DNA from: Adiantum capillus-veneris
Lineage: Eukaryota > Streptophyta > Polypodiopsida > Polypodiales > Pteridaceae
Direction of reading: 5' to 3'
DNA length: 62,000 nt
NCBI GenBank assembly: GCA_014529385.2
Contig: CM043954.1
Coordinates: forward strand, 5,907,306-5,969,305
Part shown: positions 24,538 through 38,600 of the stretch, piece by piece
Numbering within the stretch: the first letter of the stretch is position 1
Layout of the letters: each line of letters opens with the position of its first letter
The notes under the pieces: model-generated
The model's database searches: none
Seen by the model: only the letters and a program-made list of their open reading frames with translations
What the model was told of the DNA's origin: nothing
Program-made: the position numbers and the translations under genes

Positions 24538-26720
24538 TTGAGGGACAAGATTTTTTGCAGATATTCACATTTGGTATAAGCATATGGGACATGCAAACGT
24601 GCACAGCTAAAGACTATGAAATTCAAAAGGTTGAGGTTTGCCAATTTTTATAACGGCTAAAATGCCAAAAGTTTGTGAGGCTCATCAATTTGGAAAGCAA
24701 GAAAAGGAATTGCTTCCTCATGACAAGTACGTAATTAAAAATGCATTGGAGATATCGCATTATGATGTGTGGGTTCCTGCAAAGACTATGTCTATGGGTG
24801 AATATAGGTTTTATGCTACCTTCATTGATGACCATTAAGGAAGGCATGGGTGTACTTCATAAAGTTATGGGTTTATTTCATAAAGGAGAAGTGTGAAGTG
24901 TTTACTCACCTTTAGAACTTAAAGGTTATCTAAAAGAAAGAAAGGAAAATATGTAAAGTGTCTCAGGTGATCAAATCAATGGGGAGACTACTTCTCTAAT
25001 GAGTTTAGGAGTTGCTTGAGAAAGCATGAAATTCAAAATCATCTTTTATGCATGTTTCAGAGGAAATGGTATAGTTGAGCGTAAGAACATGCAAACTAAG
25101 GAATTTGCAAGGGCAATGATGAATGAGAAAAGCAATGCCTCATTGTTATTAGGTTGAGGCAGTTTCTAGAACCATCTACATTATGAATAGGCTTGTGAAT
25201 TGGACACCCGCTACTAGGTTCTACACATTATGAGACCCGAGAAGAAGTTACTAGAAAAAAAAAACTACTTTGAGACACTTTAATGTGCTTGGGTGTATCG
25301 CTTATGTGCATGTGTCAGTTGAGTTGTGAACTAGAAAATAATGGAAAAGATTGGGCAAGATTTAGAGCCTATGTGTTTTGAGGATGTTGTTGGAGATCCC
25401 AAATGGAATCAAGCTATGGATGAGGAGTGGTTTCCTTGATTCTAATAATGAGAATTGGAGCTAGTGCTATTGATTAAAGAAAAGAATGTGATTGGATGTA
25501 AATGGGTCTACAAGGTGAAGCACAATGCAAATGGCACAATGACAAGAATAAGACTAGATTTAAAACCAAATGTTATGCACCAAGTTATGGCATTGATTAT
25601 GAGGAAACATTCAGCCTTGTAGCTAAATTGGCTACTATCTATACCATTTTTGTAGCAGATGCATCAAAAAGGTAGGGTATATTGCATCAAATGGATGTAA
25701 AAATTGTACTCTTACTCAGTAACTGTCAAGAAGAGGTGTATATGGAGCATCCAAAGGGATACATAAGTATGTGAGACATCTTGAGTATGCATGAAAGAGC
25801 ATCAAGATTTTGAAGGAAGAAGGCAAGTATTATGATCATATGCATTTGACTATTGGTGGTAATCATGAGACTGAAGTTAAGGATGTCAAGAGTTTCTTGA
25901 AGCACGAGTTTGATATGAAGGATTTTGCGAAGCTATGTTAATTTTTGGGCACTAAGATTATACCCATCAAAGTACTCATCAAAGAGGGCATATGACTTTC
26001 ACAAAGGCAATATGCATTGGATATGCTATTAAGTATGATATGACTAATTGTAAGCCAATTGACATTCCCTCACTTTAGATTTTGAAGGTGGGAGCTGATG
26101 TGAGTGATATGCTTGAGAATGCCACCATGTACAGGAAGATTTTAAGTAGCCTTATGTATTGGCCAACCTCACAACCATGTACAAGAATATTTTAAGTAGC
26201 CTTATGTATTGAACAACCTGACAACCAGATTTGAGTTACACGGTTGGGCTTGAGAGTCACTTGAGAGCCACTTTATATAGCTTCCTAAGAGGAATACACA
26301 CTTGGATGAGGTGAGGCACACATTGCACTATGTGATTGTTACCTTGGATTATGAACTCTATTATGAGGCCAGCACAAAAATGCAACTCTATGGTTACACG
26401 GATAGAGATTGGTCCGGTAGCCTATCTAATCGACGATCTACTACCGAGTTGATGTTCTCACTTAGGAGAAATGCTATAGTAAGAAAAGAAAGTCATGATT
26501 GCTTTATCAATGCAAAGGCTGAGCACAGGGGTATTGCAGTGGCAGCATGTGAGGAGATACACGTTTAGAGGTCGGTTTCTAGCTATTGTGATAACCTTAG
26601 TAGCATATAGTGGGCATGAAAACTAGTCTTCCATGCAAGAAGGATGCACATTGAGGTACACTCCCTCTTAATTAGAGATAGCATCTTGTCTAGCACCATT
26701 CACCTTAGGTATGTGATCAT
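24538..26720 (+). pseudogene. Second decayed Ty1/copia pol
   Basis: This is a plus-strand remnant. The pre-integrase and integrase start near 24580, with KHMGHANVHS, VCEAHQFGKQ (24667-24700) and YATFIDDH (24813-24836). RT is near 25480-25760 (VIGCKWVYKVKHNANG, EEVYMEHPKGYI). RNase H lies at 26380-26560 (LYGYTDRDWSGSLSNRRST, AEHRGIAVAACEEI). Many stops and frameshifts occur. It is more degraded than the 4-6 kb copia and clearly a different family by sequence. Confidence 0.85.
26108..26226 (+). repeat. ~50-bp tandem duplication inside copia remnant
   Basis: The phrase ACCATGTACA followed by GATTTTAAGTAGCCTTATG is repeated with small changes (about 26125-26173 and 26174-26222). Confidence 0.8.
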
Positions 26721-27002
26721 TGAAAAGATTATAGACTCCTTTTAGCCCTTTTTCTTAAGGGGTGCTTAACATTGGCCAATGGGAAGAGGGCATGGATGCC
26801 AGCTAGTTGTTAAAGTTATATCATCTCCATTGAATAGCCCAATGTGATCCAAATATTTATATTGGTTTTGGCTGTTTATTCTATTGATTTTTCAAAGTCT
26901 TGTGTAAGGTAATTTACCAAGGGAGTACTTAAGGGGCCCCATGCTAGTATATAAGCAACACCTTGCCCCATTGCAATAATTCATTGCCCAATTGGTCATT
27001 TC

Positions 27003-27004
<2 letters not shown>

Positions 27005-27064
<60 letters not shown>
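27005..27064. repeat. (CT)30 microsatellite
   Basis: An uninterrupted CT run of 60 bp. Confidence 0.98.
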
Positions 27065-27070
<6 letters not shown>

Positions 27071-27493
27071 TTGCTCTATGCTTTTGCATCGTCAAATTTG
27101 ACATGGTATTGAACCTCTTGGCTCATTGACCTTGGGAGACCGCATAGAGAAGAGGAGCTACAAAAATACCGAGTGGAGAAGGTCTCGTTCATCATGGGAG
27201 GGAAGTGTCACGGCCAAGAGGAGACGGCAAAGCTAAAGGCTTGGTTTTACGTTTTGAAAATCAATTGTATCAGCCAAGAATTTTTGTGCCAAGTCTATTT
27301 GCATTTTGCGATGAGAGTGAGAGCAAAAGCCACATATCATGATTGCATTTTTATAGTATTTTAAAATGCTTTAAAAAATCTTTTATGACGCATGGAGACT
27401 TGCAGATTGATAACATGTTGAAATGCAACTACTCTGAAAGGTGCACCCTCTATTGTGCAACTACATTTTGAGATACCTTCCTATCGCACATAC

Positions 27494-27494
<1 letters not shown>

Positions 27495-27542
<48 letters not shown>
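27495..27542. repeat. Poly-C homopolymer, 48 bp
   Basis: Forty-eight consecutive C residues. The complementary G-run could form G-quadruplexes and the C strand an i-motif. Exact length in an assembly is unreliable. Confidence 0.9.
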
Positions 27543-27545
<3 letters not shown>

Positions 27546-28029
27546 CCTGCATCTTGAGCCACTTCCTCCCGACTGCCCTAGAGTTGCACCATAGGTGGCT
27601 CTTGCTACCTACAAGAAGGACCTCTCTCCTCTATGTTTTGAAACACCAATATTGAAGGCTCCTAACTTTGGGTGAGTGCACCGCACCCCAATGACGATGG
27701 TGGAGGCGTGGATTGTGAATTGACTCTTGCCTAGTGATGTTTGGAACATCTTTGATGAGGTTTTTGAATTTTCCTTGGAGAACCCTTCTTTTGGAGCAAT
27801 CTTTGAAGACCTTTTGGAGTGCTTGCCGCTAAGTCTTGGACCCATGCAATGGACAATGATGAACCAGGATCAAGAATGTCTATGGAAAGTGGATCAAGTA
27901 CCCAGTTAGTAGCTTATGCAGAACTAAAGTTCTCAAGGAAGCCGTCAATTTTTTTGTCTTGGGATAGGCAAATGCATTGGTTTGCTAGAGGATAGAGGAA
28001 AAGGAAATCTTGATAATTATGGTAGGTAA

Positions 28030-28531
28030 GGGCTCAATTAGCTATTTTGGTACCCACAAGGTCCAAGAGCCGTTGTTATAAATGCAAGAAGATTCTTTGT
28101 TAGGATCAAGAATGCAAAGCCGAAGGAAAAAGCTGGAACTCACAAGAGGACAAAGGCAAAGAAAGCTTGAAAGAGATAAAAATTTGACTAAGGAGATTGG
28201 AATGGCAGATATGACAATGGCCACGACGCCAGATTTCTAGTCAAGTGACCACTTTTGCCACTAGCTTCAGCCAAAGAGAGGCTTGTGAGCAGCAGAGAGG
28301 GGTAAAAGAAGCTCCCTAAAAATTATTTGGACCCATTTTTGGAGTTCAAGTTATCAATGTTTGAACCCATTGGTCGGTGTTCAAGGCACATACATTATGA
28401 GAGATTGGAAATTGATGCATGTAACTCTCCACCCATCCATGCCATATATAGGTCCTTGGCTTGCTAAATATATCTCTTTGAATTGCATGAGCATCTCGGC
28501 CCTGGCCTACCTAGCCCTACCTTAGGCCTGA
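28030..28531 (-). repeat. Possible 3' LTR of a minus-strand gypsy remnant
   Basis: On the minus strand, CCAAGGGGGAATAA at about 28549-28533 is a good polypurine tract. It is followed by TGTCAGGCCTAAGG at 28532 running leftward. The far end and a partner LTR are not visible. Confidence 0.4.
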
Positions 28532-28532
28532 C

Positions 28533-28770
28533 ATTATTCCCCCTTGGAGAAGCGTTTTCGTCCTCAAAAACAAAACTGGTGATATCTTCATAAGGACACT
28601 AATGTTTTCTACAGTGGCATCCCTCGCCGATCCATCCGTCATTTGACCAATACAAAATTCAATAGGAGATTCAATGCAACCAAGAAAACATCTTGATTTT
28701 CCATATTGTTGTCCCTTTGCAACCATTTGTGGAACCGGCCTATAATCAACATAGTGTGTAGAGTCAATTT
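28533..28770 (-). pseudogene. Gypsy pol C-terminus with decayed chromodomain
   Basis: The minus-strand frame around 28660-28540 contains a remnant resembling a chromodomain end. It shows a DATVENIS-like segment where chromoviruses have EATWE, then FEDENASPRGNNVRP right before the polypurine tract. This C-terminal arrangement is usual for plant chromoviruses. The rest of pol, expected to the right, is not recognisable. Confidence 0.4.
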
Positions 28771-28774
28771 ATAG

Positions 28775-31700
28775 CTCACTAGAGTACTTTAAAAGAGTTC
28801 CCACAGTTAAGAGGTGTCTTAAAGAATATCTCTTCTCACATTCCATGAAAGTAACATGCTGATATAACTCATCAGCAAAGATTAAGTCCTTGACTTGTAA
28901 TCATTCCTCATCAGTAAGCAACACCACCCTAACTGGTGATCGAATTTGAGAACCTAACCTAAACATGGACTAAAATTAGTTGCAATATGCTTTTCCTCAT
29001 GGTAAGAAACTCCAGCAAGAGACATAACCTTTCTAGTTGGATTGCTTTTTGCTAGCGTATGTGCTTAGCGTATCCTTTAGCACAATATTAACATTTGTAA
29101 ATTGCCTATCCACCTCTGGATGACTAGCAATATTGAGCTGTATTTCCCAACCATTTACAAATAGTCTTCCCAAAATGACTCGTAAACGTGGGGCACAAAT
29201 ACTTGCAACATTGTTGAGTAATCAACTTGAATTAATAAACAACCAACTTGGTTAACTTTGAGCGATTGAATAAATTGTACAAAGTTTAGTCACTTATCTA
29301 CAAGCTTCATAAGTACAAAATCATGAATTTGCATACCGCTCCAAATCAACCTTTGCTAAACACTAGGACCCATAACACCTAGTGTGCATGCATATAGCAA
29401 ACACTGATCCGAACCTGCATTTTCATGACTATGATGTCCAATCCTTATGGCAGGTATGATGCTCATAGCACACATGAAAGAGGAGGGTAAATAGTTCTCA
29501 AAAGAAACTAAATACTTACTACTACAATCGCTTGTAAGCCTTGCAAAAACATTTGAGCCATAATGGAATGTAAAATAGAAATCACATCTAAGCACAAACA
29601 ATGAAACATTTTCATTAACAATGCATTGCTTTTCTATATGCATAAACAATTATCGTGTAATGTTGTTCAGCAGCACTTGTAACCTTAACAAGTCTTTATA
29701 AGTACTCGATAATTTTTAGCCACAGAAATTGTCCCTCATACTATGTACTTAAAATGGTCTGTGAAACGGATTTGATTAGAACCTAGGGACTTTGTCGCAA
29801 GACATAATAAGTAAACATGCACCAGTGTCGGTCCAGAGACTCATGTTCTTCACATGTGGAAAATGTCTCGTATAATGACGTCAAGAAAAATGACATCCAG
29901 CAAGTACGAGAGGTACTTAAGTGTGGAGATAATTGTAAGCACTCAGTGCAATGAGTGAGAGGGACCCTCATAACTCTTGCTCCACATTGGATAACCGAAC
30001 TACATGAGTTCCTAGACCATGTTGTTCCCCTTGTAACAACATGTGTCAAACAAAACTCTACCTTGTAGGTCTACAATTGCAGGGTGCAGAAATGTATCTG
30101 ATACACTTGTCCCAAAATAATTTTCTCCTACACTAACTTGTCATGTGTTTGAAGAGAAAAATGGATGAAAGAGTTCTAGCATATACATCCTACTTGGTAA
30201 AGTCAATTAAAGCATATGCAAAAATGAAATGAAACCAAACCATAGGCATACCTTGAGGTTGAAAATAGCATTTACTTACCCGAAGTCAAGTACACATTGA
30301 AAACCTGAAAGATACAACATGAATGGTACCTTACCAAAAAGCTAGCTTTAAAGAGCTAGTATGTCGTTGACCTGTAAAACATTAAATGAAAGATTTGTGA
30401 AAAACAATTAGTATCGAACTGGTAACCCTGGATGTTGGCTTGGCAATCCAAACCCCTTGGTTAGAATCTACAATGTCAAACCCCTTGGTTAGACTCTGTA
30501 TTGTCAAACCCCTTGGTTAGACTCACATTCAAACTGCTCAAACTAGCAGGCAAGAGTGACCAACATAGTCTACCTTGTCTAAAAGTGATGGTAATCAACT
30601 TGTGAAGTTGAACCTATGCACTATCCTTTGGTGCCTTGAGGACTTCTTTCCTTGAAAGGAGAATTGTGAAAAGGTCAATCCATGACCATCAAGACTCATG
30701 GAATATTTGGCTATTAGTTGGGTCATGTCCCTAAAAATACCACTCCTATAGACACAATCAGTGCTATAAGTAAACAAAAACTCCTCTCAAGTTGGACTCT
30801 TTTGCAACTAGATCTTAAAATAATTATTTCTCTATGAACAAAAGAGAAAGATTCCCAACACCCCCAAAGAAAGTATCCATACTAGATTTTTTGGGTGTTT
30901 AAATAAGAGATTACCTGCTTGGAGATTCTCCTAGTCTATTCATGTCGTCCCATGAATTGGTTCTTTGATAGCAAGGCCATGCCTACTTGCTACCAATGGA
31001 AAGCATCATATGTATTAATTGCACCTTGTGCATAGAGCCAATGATGTAAAATGTCCGCCAATGTAGACATATACAATGATCACAAGTAAATATATCAGCC
31101 TTAACCCTTCCTGAACAAAGTAGTTGATGTTATAGGTGGAAGCATAAACAATAACTCCGTGGAATGAATCTCACCGTATTGGCACTTCATGTGTGTCTAT
31201 CAGAAAAATAAAGTGACAAGCCCTTAGCTTCAATGACGATCTAAACAATGTGACCCAATACCATGCGTGCCTTGCACACTTTGTACTGCCCAAGATACAT
31301 CACAGTTTGATGTTGCCGAATGTAAAATGTGAGCTTATATCCATAATTTACTTTGCTCCCAAAATTTACTTTGGAAACATTTTGATGGCTTCCTACAATA
31401 TACAATCATATATAAAAGCAAAAAAATCACATAATCAAAAAAGTTGCCAACCTTCTTGATCTTGCTCGGTAATCTATTCTACATGATGCCTTGCATGTGT
31501 CATAGTTTCCCCGACTCTAGAAAACCTTCTCCGAACATTTCGGGTGCTTGCGGTATTCAACGTGCCTTAGTGCTAGGCAACCTTGCTTACCAAAACTTGA
31601 GCCCCTACTTCAGAAGCCAATTTTGATGTTGAATTGTAATCACAGTCGTTTTATATTTTGTAGAAGCCAAACTATGCATGCATGGTTGTGCATGCATACT

Positions 31701-33300
31701 TTTTTGACTTGCAAAAAATCTAAGGGTTTAGTGATCATCTTGCCCATGGTGAATCCCCTTGCACGTCATGACCACCATTGAATGATTTCTTGGAACTTTG
31801 CATGAATACTTGGAGTTGGTTCAAATCCAGCAAGTGAAAATTATATTGATTTGGAAAGTAAGATAGCCAAAAAGGAAATTGCATAGCAAACGAGAAGGGC
31901 GACCTCACAAACTTGTCCTTAAAATCATTCTTAGAACCCCTTCAAAAAAGATCTAACGCGGGGCATCTTTTTTGGAGATAATTTTGAGCTTCTATCCAAT
32001 CATGAAACTTTATTTCCTTTAAAACTCGTACTATAGTATCATTCTTATCTCATGTATGATGTCATCATGGATCTTCAAAGGAGAGTACATGTAGAATGAG
32101 ATTCTAGCAACTCTCCCCTTAAGAGGACATCCATGGTGTCAGTATGGATCCTTAAAAGATGTATACATAGACTGAGGCTTACACCCCAGCAACACTACCC
32201 TTAAGAGGAGAGGATGACTATTGCTAGCATTCTTGAAAACATACATGTGGTTGTTCTCTTCTTAAGTGTGTTATGCTTTCTTTATGAGTGAAGGATACTC
32301 AAGATATTGCTAGCATCGTCGTAGCCTCCCCAAGGAGGTGTCGAAGGAAAGAACAAAGAGGATGACAAATTTTAGCAAAGGTCACCTGCGAGTGTCATTT
32401 GCTTCTTTTCAAGGTAGGTTCTTTGCTCTATAAGATGATAATAGCATTACAACACCAAGACTTGCTTACATTTTGATTAAGATGATAATGAATGTAGAAA
32501 CAAGAGCAGGAGGGATCAAGATGATAAAATCCCTAGCTCTTTAAAAGGGCCTCAATCCTATCACTTATTTTTTGTTGAACACGCATGCATTGAAAGGCGC
32601 TCTCGATGCAACGGTGAAACGCTTCTTGAGGACTTCATCTAAAGTTTGTATAGCATGCCTACTCCGATCTCTTTTGTGACCCCTCATGTCAACTATCGTG
32701 CTCACAGTGAGCGTAGGTTCAGCATGAGAGTGAGGTCGGTGGCAAATGGCAGGTAAAAGCTCGGCTTTGGTGCTAATAAAGCAGCAGAACTAGACAACAT
32801 GATTGCTCTTTGCCTGCTACCTATAAAGCGTCAGAGATCTGGCAAAAGACAAAGGAGGTAGCATCAAACCTCTGTGACATGGGGGAAAGCAGCTGAAGGA
32901 GAACCAATGATTTGCAAAACGAGCTTGAGCATGAGACTAACAAAAGTAAGCATTTAGACTCTCTCTTCCTTGATCTTTTTGAGGGAGTATCAAAGATCTG
33001 TAAAACAATCTTGAACATGAGCCTAACTTGAAAAAAGCGGAACAACATAGAAGCAGCATTGGTGATGATAGACATGATAGCATAAGTAAACACAATAATC
33101 GACACGATGAAAAGCTATTGTAGCAAAGGTAATCAAGCAATAGGCAAGGCTCCTTGGAGTAACATGTTTTGCTTGGTAATTCTTTGATCGATATGCACGC
33201 CAACTTTAGTGGTGCCCTTAGAAAAGAACAAAAGTGTGTACTTTGGCACGTGCCCTTCAAATGAGAACTTCATGGATGCATCAGAGAGAAACTTTAAGAT
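28775..33300. other. No recognisable gene
   Basis: AT-rich sequence with short frames only. It may hold the decayed body of the gypsy element whose 3' end is at 28.5 kb, but no motif survives that I can name. A three-copy 28-bp repeat lies at 30449-30530. Confidence 0.35.
30449..30530. repeat. Three-copy 28-bp tandem repeat
   Basis: CAAACCCCTTGGTTAGA starts at 30449, 30477 and 30505, an exact 28-bp period, with variable bases in the second half of each unit. Confidence 0.85.
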
Positions 33301-34115
33301 GTCCTTAGAATACAAAGTTAATATTGATTGAGCCATTCTACTGTAGTGATTGCACTGGAGCTTATGAATTGAGAACTCATCACTACAATAAACCATACAC
33401 CGTCTATGATGTAGAACATAAAGTTACCTCTACTTCTTTTCAAGTTAAATCTATCTCCTACATCTTTTGTATTTGTCTTAACCCGTGTTTTGTTTTTTAT
33501 CAAAAGGACATATATTCACAACAGTGGATGTTTCGATTGCACAAGCACAACTCCACCTCAACAACACTGCAAGGTCCGATACCTATATCTAATTCCTCAT
33601 GCCTATGTGTTTGCTTGGTGCAACACATAAATGCTACGGGGCAGGGCACGGCTTCCGTTTCTTACAATTTTTAGAGAGACCATAGTGTCAACACTCCACC
33701 ATGCTTTTGTATGGCACTTATGCATGACATGCACTATATATTTAGCATTTTCACTCTGTGACACTTCATTGCAAGATGAAATGTTTAACTATTCACATTG
33801 CTTTTATGTAGCTTGACCCCAACATTGTCCTTTGGCTTGCACAATTGAACGACACCAGTACATAAATATCAAGCTGGTAGTACAATTTAGTTTATTATTT
33901 TTATAGTCTGTTGATGCTTTTTTGTATTTTTTGAGTTTGTCAATTCATCATATCTATATATCGAATAGACCATAAGCACTTCTTTTTTCATAGTTGGCCA
34001 ATTCAAATTATGTACTGCAATACTCAATGCACTCTGTACATGTTTACTTTATTCCTAGGTGATTCATGTCAACCTACTCTACAAGAATCTTTGCTCCCTT
34101 CGACTGTAACATAGG

Positions 34116-34189
<74 letters not shown>

Positions 34190-35630
34190 AAAAACAGGTT
34201 CTATGGATGTTCTATAGCAACAACCACCAACCAAGACTAGTGTTTTCAAACATGAAAAACAAAATCCTTTTTTTTTGAGCTAGTATAGCTTCTAAAAGGT
34301 GAATTCTACATACATATAACTTGAGGTGTTTTTATCTCATGAATTTGAGAGAAAGTTCATTACCTATAATGGACAAATCTAGTGAAAACAAGATCACTTC
34401 TTCACATTGAAAATATTGACACAGATTAGATTGTAATGCACGGATGAGCGTTACAAAACAAATATGTAGATTACATGAAACAACTAAATTGGATTCTTCA
34501 AAAGAGTGATCAAAACAAAATCTTAGTTCAAAGCACAACATAATTTGCAATAGATAGACAGAGGGTAGTCATTTTACAGCACCTACAATTTATAAAATTC
34601 GCATGCGTACAAAAACGATTTATACAAGTTTTGCTTCATGGTGGCTCAAGAGCATAGTTGCCATGAGGCTCGATTCTACATCAAAAGATATTGGGGAAAC
34701 GTTTCTGAAATCCCGCATTTTTTAAACTCGTGTTTTCTTGAAAGACAATGTTCTCTTTTGTGGTTCCCAACATATAGTATTTGAAGTTTAAGCTTCATGG
34801 GAGCCTTTGACATAGTACACTATAAAGCTAATCGATGTCTTACATTGACATGCCCAACGTGCATGATTAGTTAGTGTCCATGTATATATTAACATTTATT
34901 TTAAGGTTTTTTACAAAGCCTTTAGCATGGCATTTAGGACATGGACATGAATTGAAACCTCTCGAAATCCATGAAACCTGTCTCAAAACTTCCCATTTCG
35001 GGAACTTCATGGCTACTATGCTGAGAAGTGAAGCATAAAACAAAGTCATTTCAGGAGGCCTAAACATCGGTATTTACCACATAAATCCGACAAGTCATAA
35101 TCTAATCAGCTATCAAAATAAAATAAAATAAAATAAAAATATGCCAGCATTTTTGTGCCTTTTGCACCAGTAAATCTGCACCAAGATATATTGCAGTGTG
35201 TATAATCCAAATTACAAGGATAACTTTGTATGAAATTTACTATAAAAGAAAATTGGTACGGATCACAAACCTCTAGAAATTTTACATACAATACCATTTC
35301 GTATCTGTATACATACAGAAATTAACTGCACTCCTGAGAGGAGTCTACTTCGTTCAGTGTTTGGTTAGACTGCAAATGCTACTAGGCACTAGAAATAAAT
35401 TAGCTCTATTCAACCCTCCGTTGCACCGATCGTCAGAAATTCTACGTAACTTGAAGTGGTTGTACATTCTTCCCTCCCACCTGCTCTTCTGTGCAAGCCC
35501 TTTTGAGGCTTATAAACTTCACCCACACGCTAAAGTGGGCCATTATGTCATCACTATATGAACCATGTCTTGCAAGGATGGTCCATTATCCCTACCAAGT
35601 TTAGCCCTATGAACCAAAAGTGAAAAGGCA
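33300..35630. other. No recognisable gene; includes likely 3' flank of the FMN-binding gene
   Basis: No exon, transposon or RNA motif recognised apart from the microsatellite at 34122-34190. The right end is immediately downstream of the minus-strand gene ending at 35634 and should contain its 3' UTR. Confidence 0.35.
34122..34190. repeat. Compound (CT)n(CA)n microsatellite
   Basis: About 42 bp of CT directly followed by about 27 bp of CA. Confidence 0.97.
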
Positions 35631-35633
35631 TCT

Positions 35634-38600
35634 TCAAAGATTCCTTGGTCCCTTGTAGCACTTTTCCATTAATTTCTCCAGTGCCGCCTCTGCTTGATCC
35701 AGTGTTTCGACTGAATGGCCTACATTAAATGATAAACGTTGGACATTGAACTGCACACAAATTTCAAAACATGAGTCAACAGTCCAGTTGCCATCATCAG
35801 AGGGAGTTCAGATTAGAAGATCCCCCAAATTTACTGACCTGTGCACCTTGTCGCACACGAATATCAACTCCCTTGCTGTCTATAGATATCAACGCAGCAT
35901 CGTCGACTTCGCTCTCTATAGACAGGCGATCTCTCAGAGGTCTTGAAAATTTTGTATTCAATTTCTGTTGTCATGACAAGACCAAAGACGTCAACAAACT
36001 CAACCAAACAAAATAAGAAAATCGAGCTTAAATATAAAGCTGGGCCAAAAATTGCACACAAGAGGAATGCTGATGTAGCTCCGCAAATAGCGCCACGTTT
36101 TACAGCCTGCCACGTGGCAGTCCGTACGGCCAAAAGCAGGTGTAGGAAAATCGGGTTACCTTGAGTGTTTGCTCTGCCCCATTGGCAGCAATAACATCAG
36201 GTTGCACACCCTCAAACTCCTTAACATCCACCCAGGCAACCGTCCCAAATCCTCCAATAAAATAAATATCACTTGCATAAAGAAGAACACAAATTCAGAA
36301 TAACCAAATGGCAGTATAATTTTATTCTTTCTCTAGAAAATAGCAGAGCGTGGACAGACAGAATGTGTACTACGGATGTAAAGGTTATCCGACAGAGAGG
36401 TTAGCCTTTCATAAAACCTGCAAGAATTCAGTTCCATAAAGAAAAGGTTCAGAACCTGATGGATTCCATTCGGTAGTAATAGAAGTTTCCCCATTGTTGC
36501 GTTGCACCTTGCTGATGTTTTGCAGTGTAGGTTTTGTGTGCCCATTCCTGCAAAACCAATAAAAGTGGAAACCAAAAATTGGTGATTGTGATATTGTCTT
36601 GTTGTTGATTACTAACTTGGAATTTCATTGTCGCGACAAATTTGGTACTTTTCTGCATATATCTAGCTAGTGTGGCTCATAGGGTTGTCATATGACATAG
36701 CGAAAGCATATATGACACAAATTTAATGGCTCCATAGATGTAGGACAGTAGCACTAAAACAAAGCGAAATAGAAAGAATAAAAACCACAAAATGATATTG
36801 AATACGGCAAACACTCCTAAAAACCATCGAGCTGTCTGACTTGTACTTGATTTATAGACCCAGTTGTCGCCAATGACCTTCCGGTTCTTAGATCTCAGAA
36901 ACAACCCCCAAGTATCCTCCTCCTTGATGGAGCCGATCGTGATCTGCATGGCTTTCTACTTCGACTATGAAAAGCCTCAACTAAATGGAGTTCTCTATCC
37001 TTGACGACCAAGGGCATCTTTACCTATACTAATGCTCCACCTGTGTCGACCTTGCGCAACCGTCCAAGAATGCCTCATAGTACCTTGAGTACACCAATCT
37101 GGTGGAAAATATGGAACATAAGGATTGCAAAATTAGACAGGTTTGCCCCCTCCTTCAGGAGCAACAAGAATCTCATCGTCCTCATCAGCACTGTGACTCA
37201 GCTCCACCATCATAATGAGTCTGTTCATCAGCTTCTGGAGCCTAAGGAAAGAGAACTGACGAAAATTTTTCATCAACTACAGGGCAGGACTCGTCACCAA
37301 GATCTCAACTGTGGATGACATGGAGGACCTAGGAGCAAAAGCTCCCACAAAGGAACATGCTCGTCAACGACCAAATCACACTTAACCATGATCTCCATCC
37401 GTTCTAGGTGATAAGCCTTTCGAACGACAGTTTTTTTTAGGGTCCTTGTAATTGTAATTCTATGTAAGAGTGCCTTGGGGGTCTCTTTGGCAGCAGGTCC
37501 AGCACGCTCTTTAGGTGATTGGTTAGAGTTTTCAGGCTTGTCAAAGGAGCTGCAGGGTTTCCAGCTACAGGGCATGAGAGGGGTGCAGAGCATGTGCCAG
37601 GACATCTCAGAGGCAGTTCCAACTGAGTGGCTCACACCTCTCGAGCCAGTAGCACTGTAGCACCCAGATGGATGGGAGCCTTCACGCGACTGGAGGTTCT
37701 CATCTCAATTCGGGCCTGCTCAAAGACTGTTCCCTCCCTGTTTTTCGAGTTACTGGGTGAGGGACGCTTACAGCGAGTTGCAATAGAGGCCCCGCAGGTG
37801 GCAGAGTGCTGTTTTCAGAGGTGGTGGGCATCTCTGGGAGGACTTGCGTCATCGATCCCGACCCAGCAGCTCTTGAGACTGGACATTGGAGACTGTGGGC
37901 TTGGGAGAGCTGTCCACTGGCACGAGTACAGTGGGATCCTGGAGAGTGGCTTTGGAGGGGCCCTTTCTCTTCTGCAGGCCACCTAGGTGTCCCTTTCTTT
38001 CAGTACACTGTTCGACTGGGACGTCACATACTGGCATCACAGAGAGAGGCTCCCCCTGCTGCAGCACCTCATTGGCAGGAGGAGGGTCTCACAGCTGAGT
38101 TCTTGGCAGCTTTTTGGGAGAGGTTGTGGGACTCCAGACAGCCGAGGCGAGCCACCTTGTTTCAGTGGCTGGTCGCACAAAGAGCTACAGCAGTTGGGAG
38201 CTGGCTTGTGCATTGTGGTCTCTCGACCGCATGTGCAGCTTGTGACCATCTTGTGGAGAGTCAGCATCACTCTCTTTGGGACTGTCCTTTGGCACAGCAG
38301 GTGTGGCTTCGTGTTCTTCGGCTGATGCGTGCTCTTTCCACGGCCCGGCAGTAGACTTGGGGAGCAGCTGCTTGGTCCACCCTCACGGGCCCGGCACTTC
38401 AGTTTGAGCTATCTTCCACCAACAGGATGATAGCGATGCAAGGGGGGCGACCTACACTCCAGCCTGCCACAGAGCTTACTCCACAGGAGTGGTGCAGTGA
38501 GAGAGAGGAGTGCTGGGAGCTCATCAGTGGCCTGACACTCTGGTTCATCTGGCGGGCCCGCTGCTTCCGCATCTTTGAGGCTCGCCCTGTACCACCAGCA

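Noticed and set aside
35965-36159. Small transposon fragment in intron 6 (GTGGCAGTCCGTACGGC resembles the LTR family at 41-45 kb)
   Set aside because: The match is too short to separate from chance by eye.
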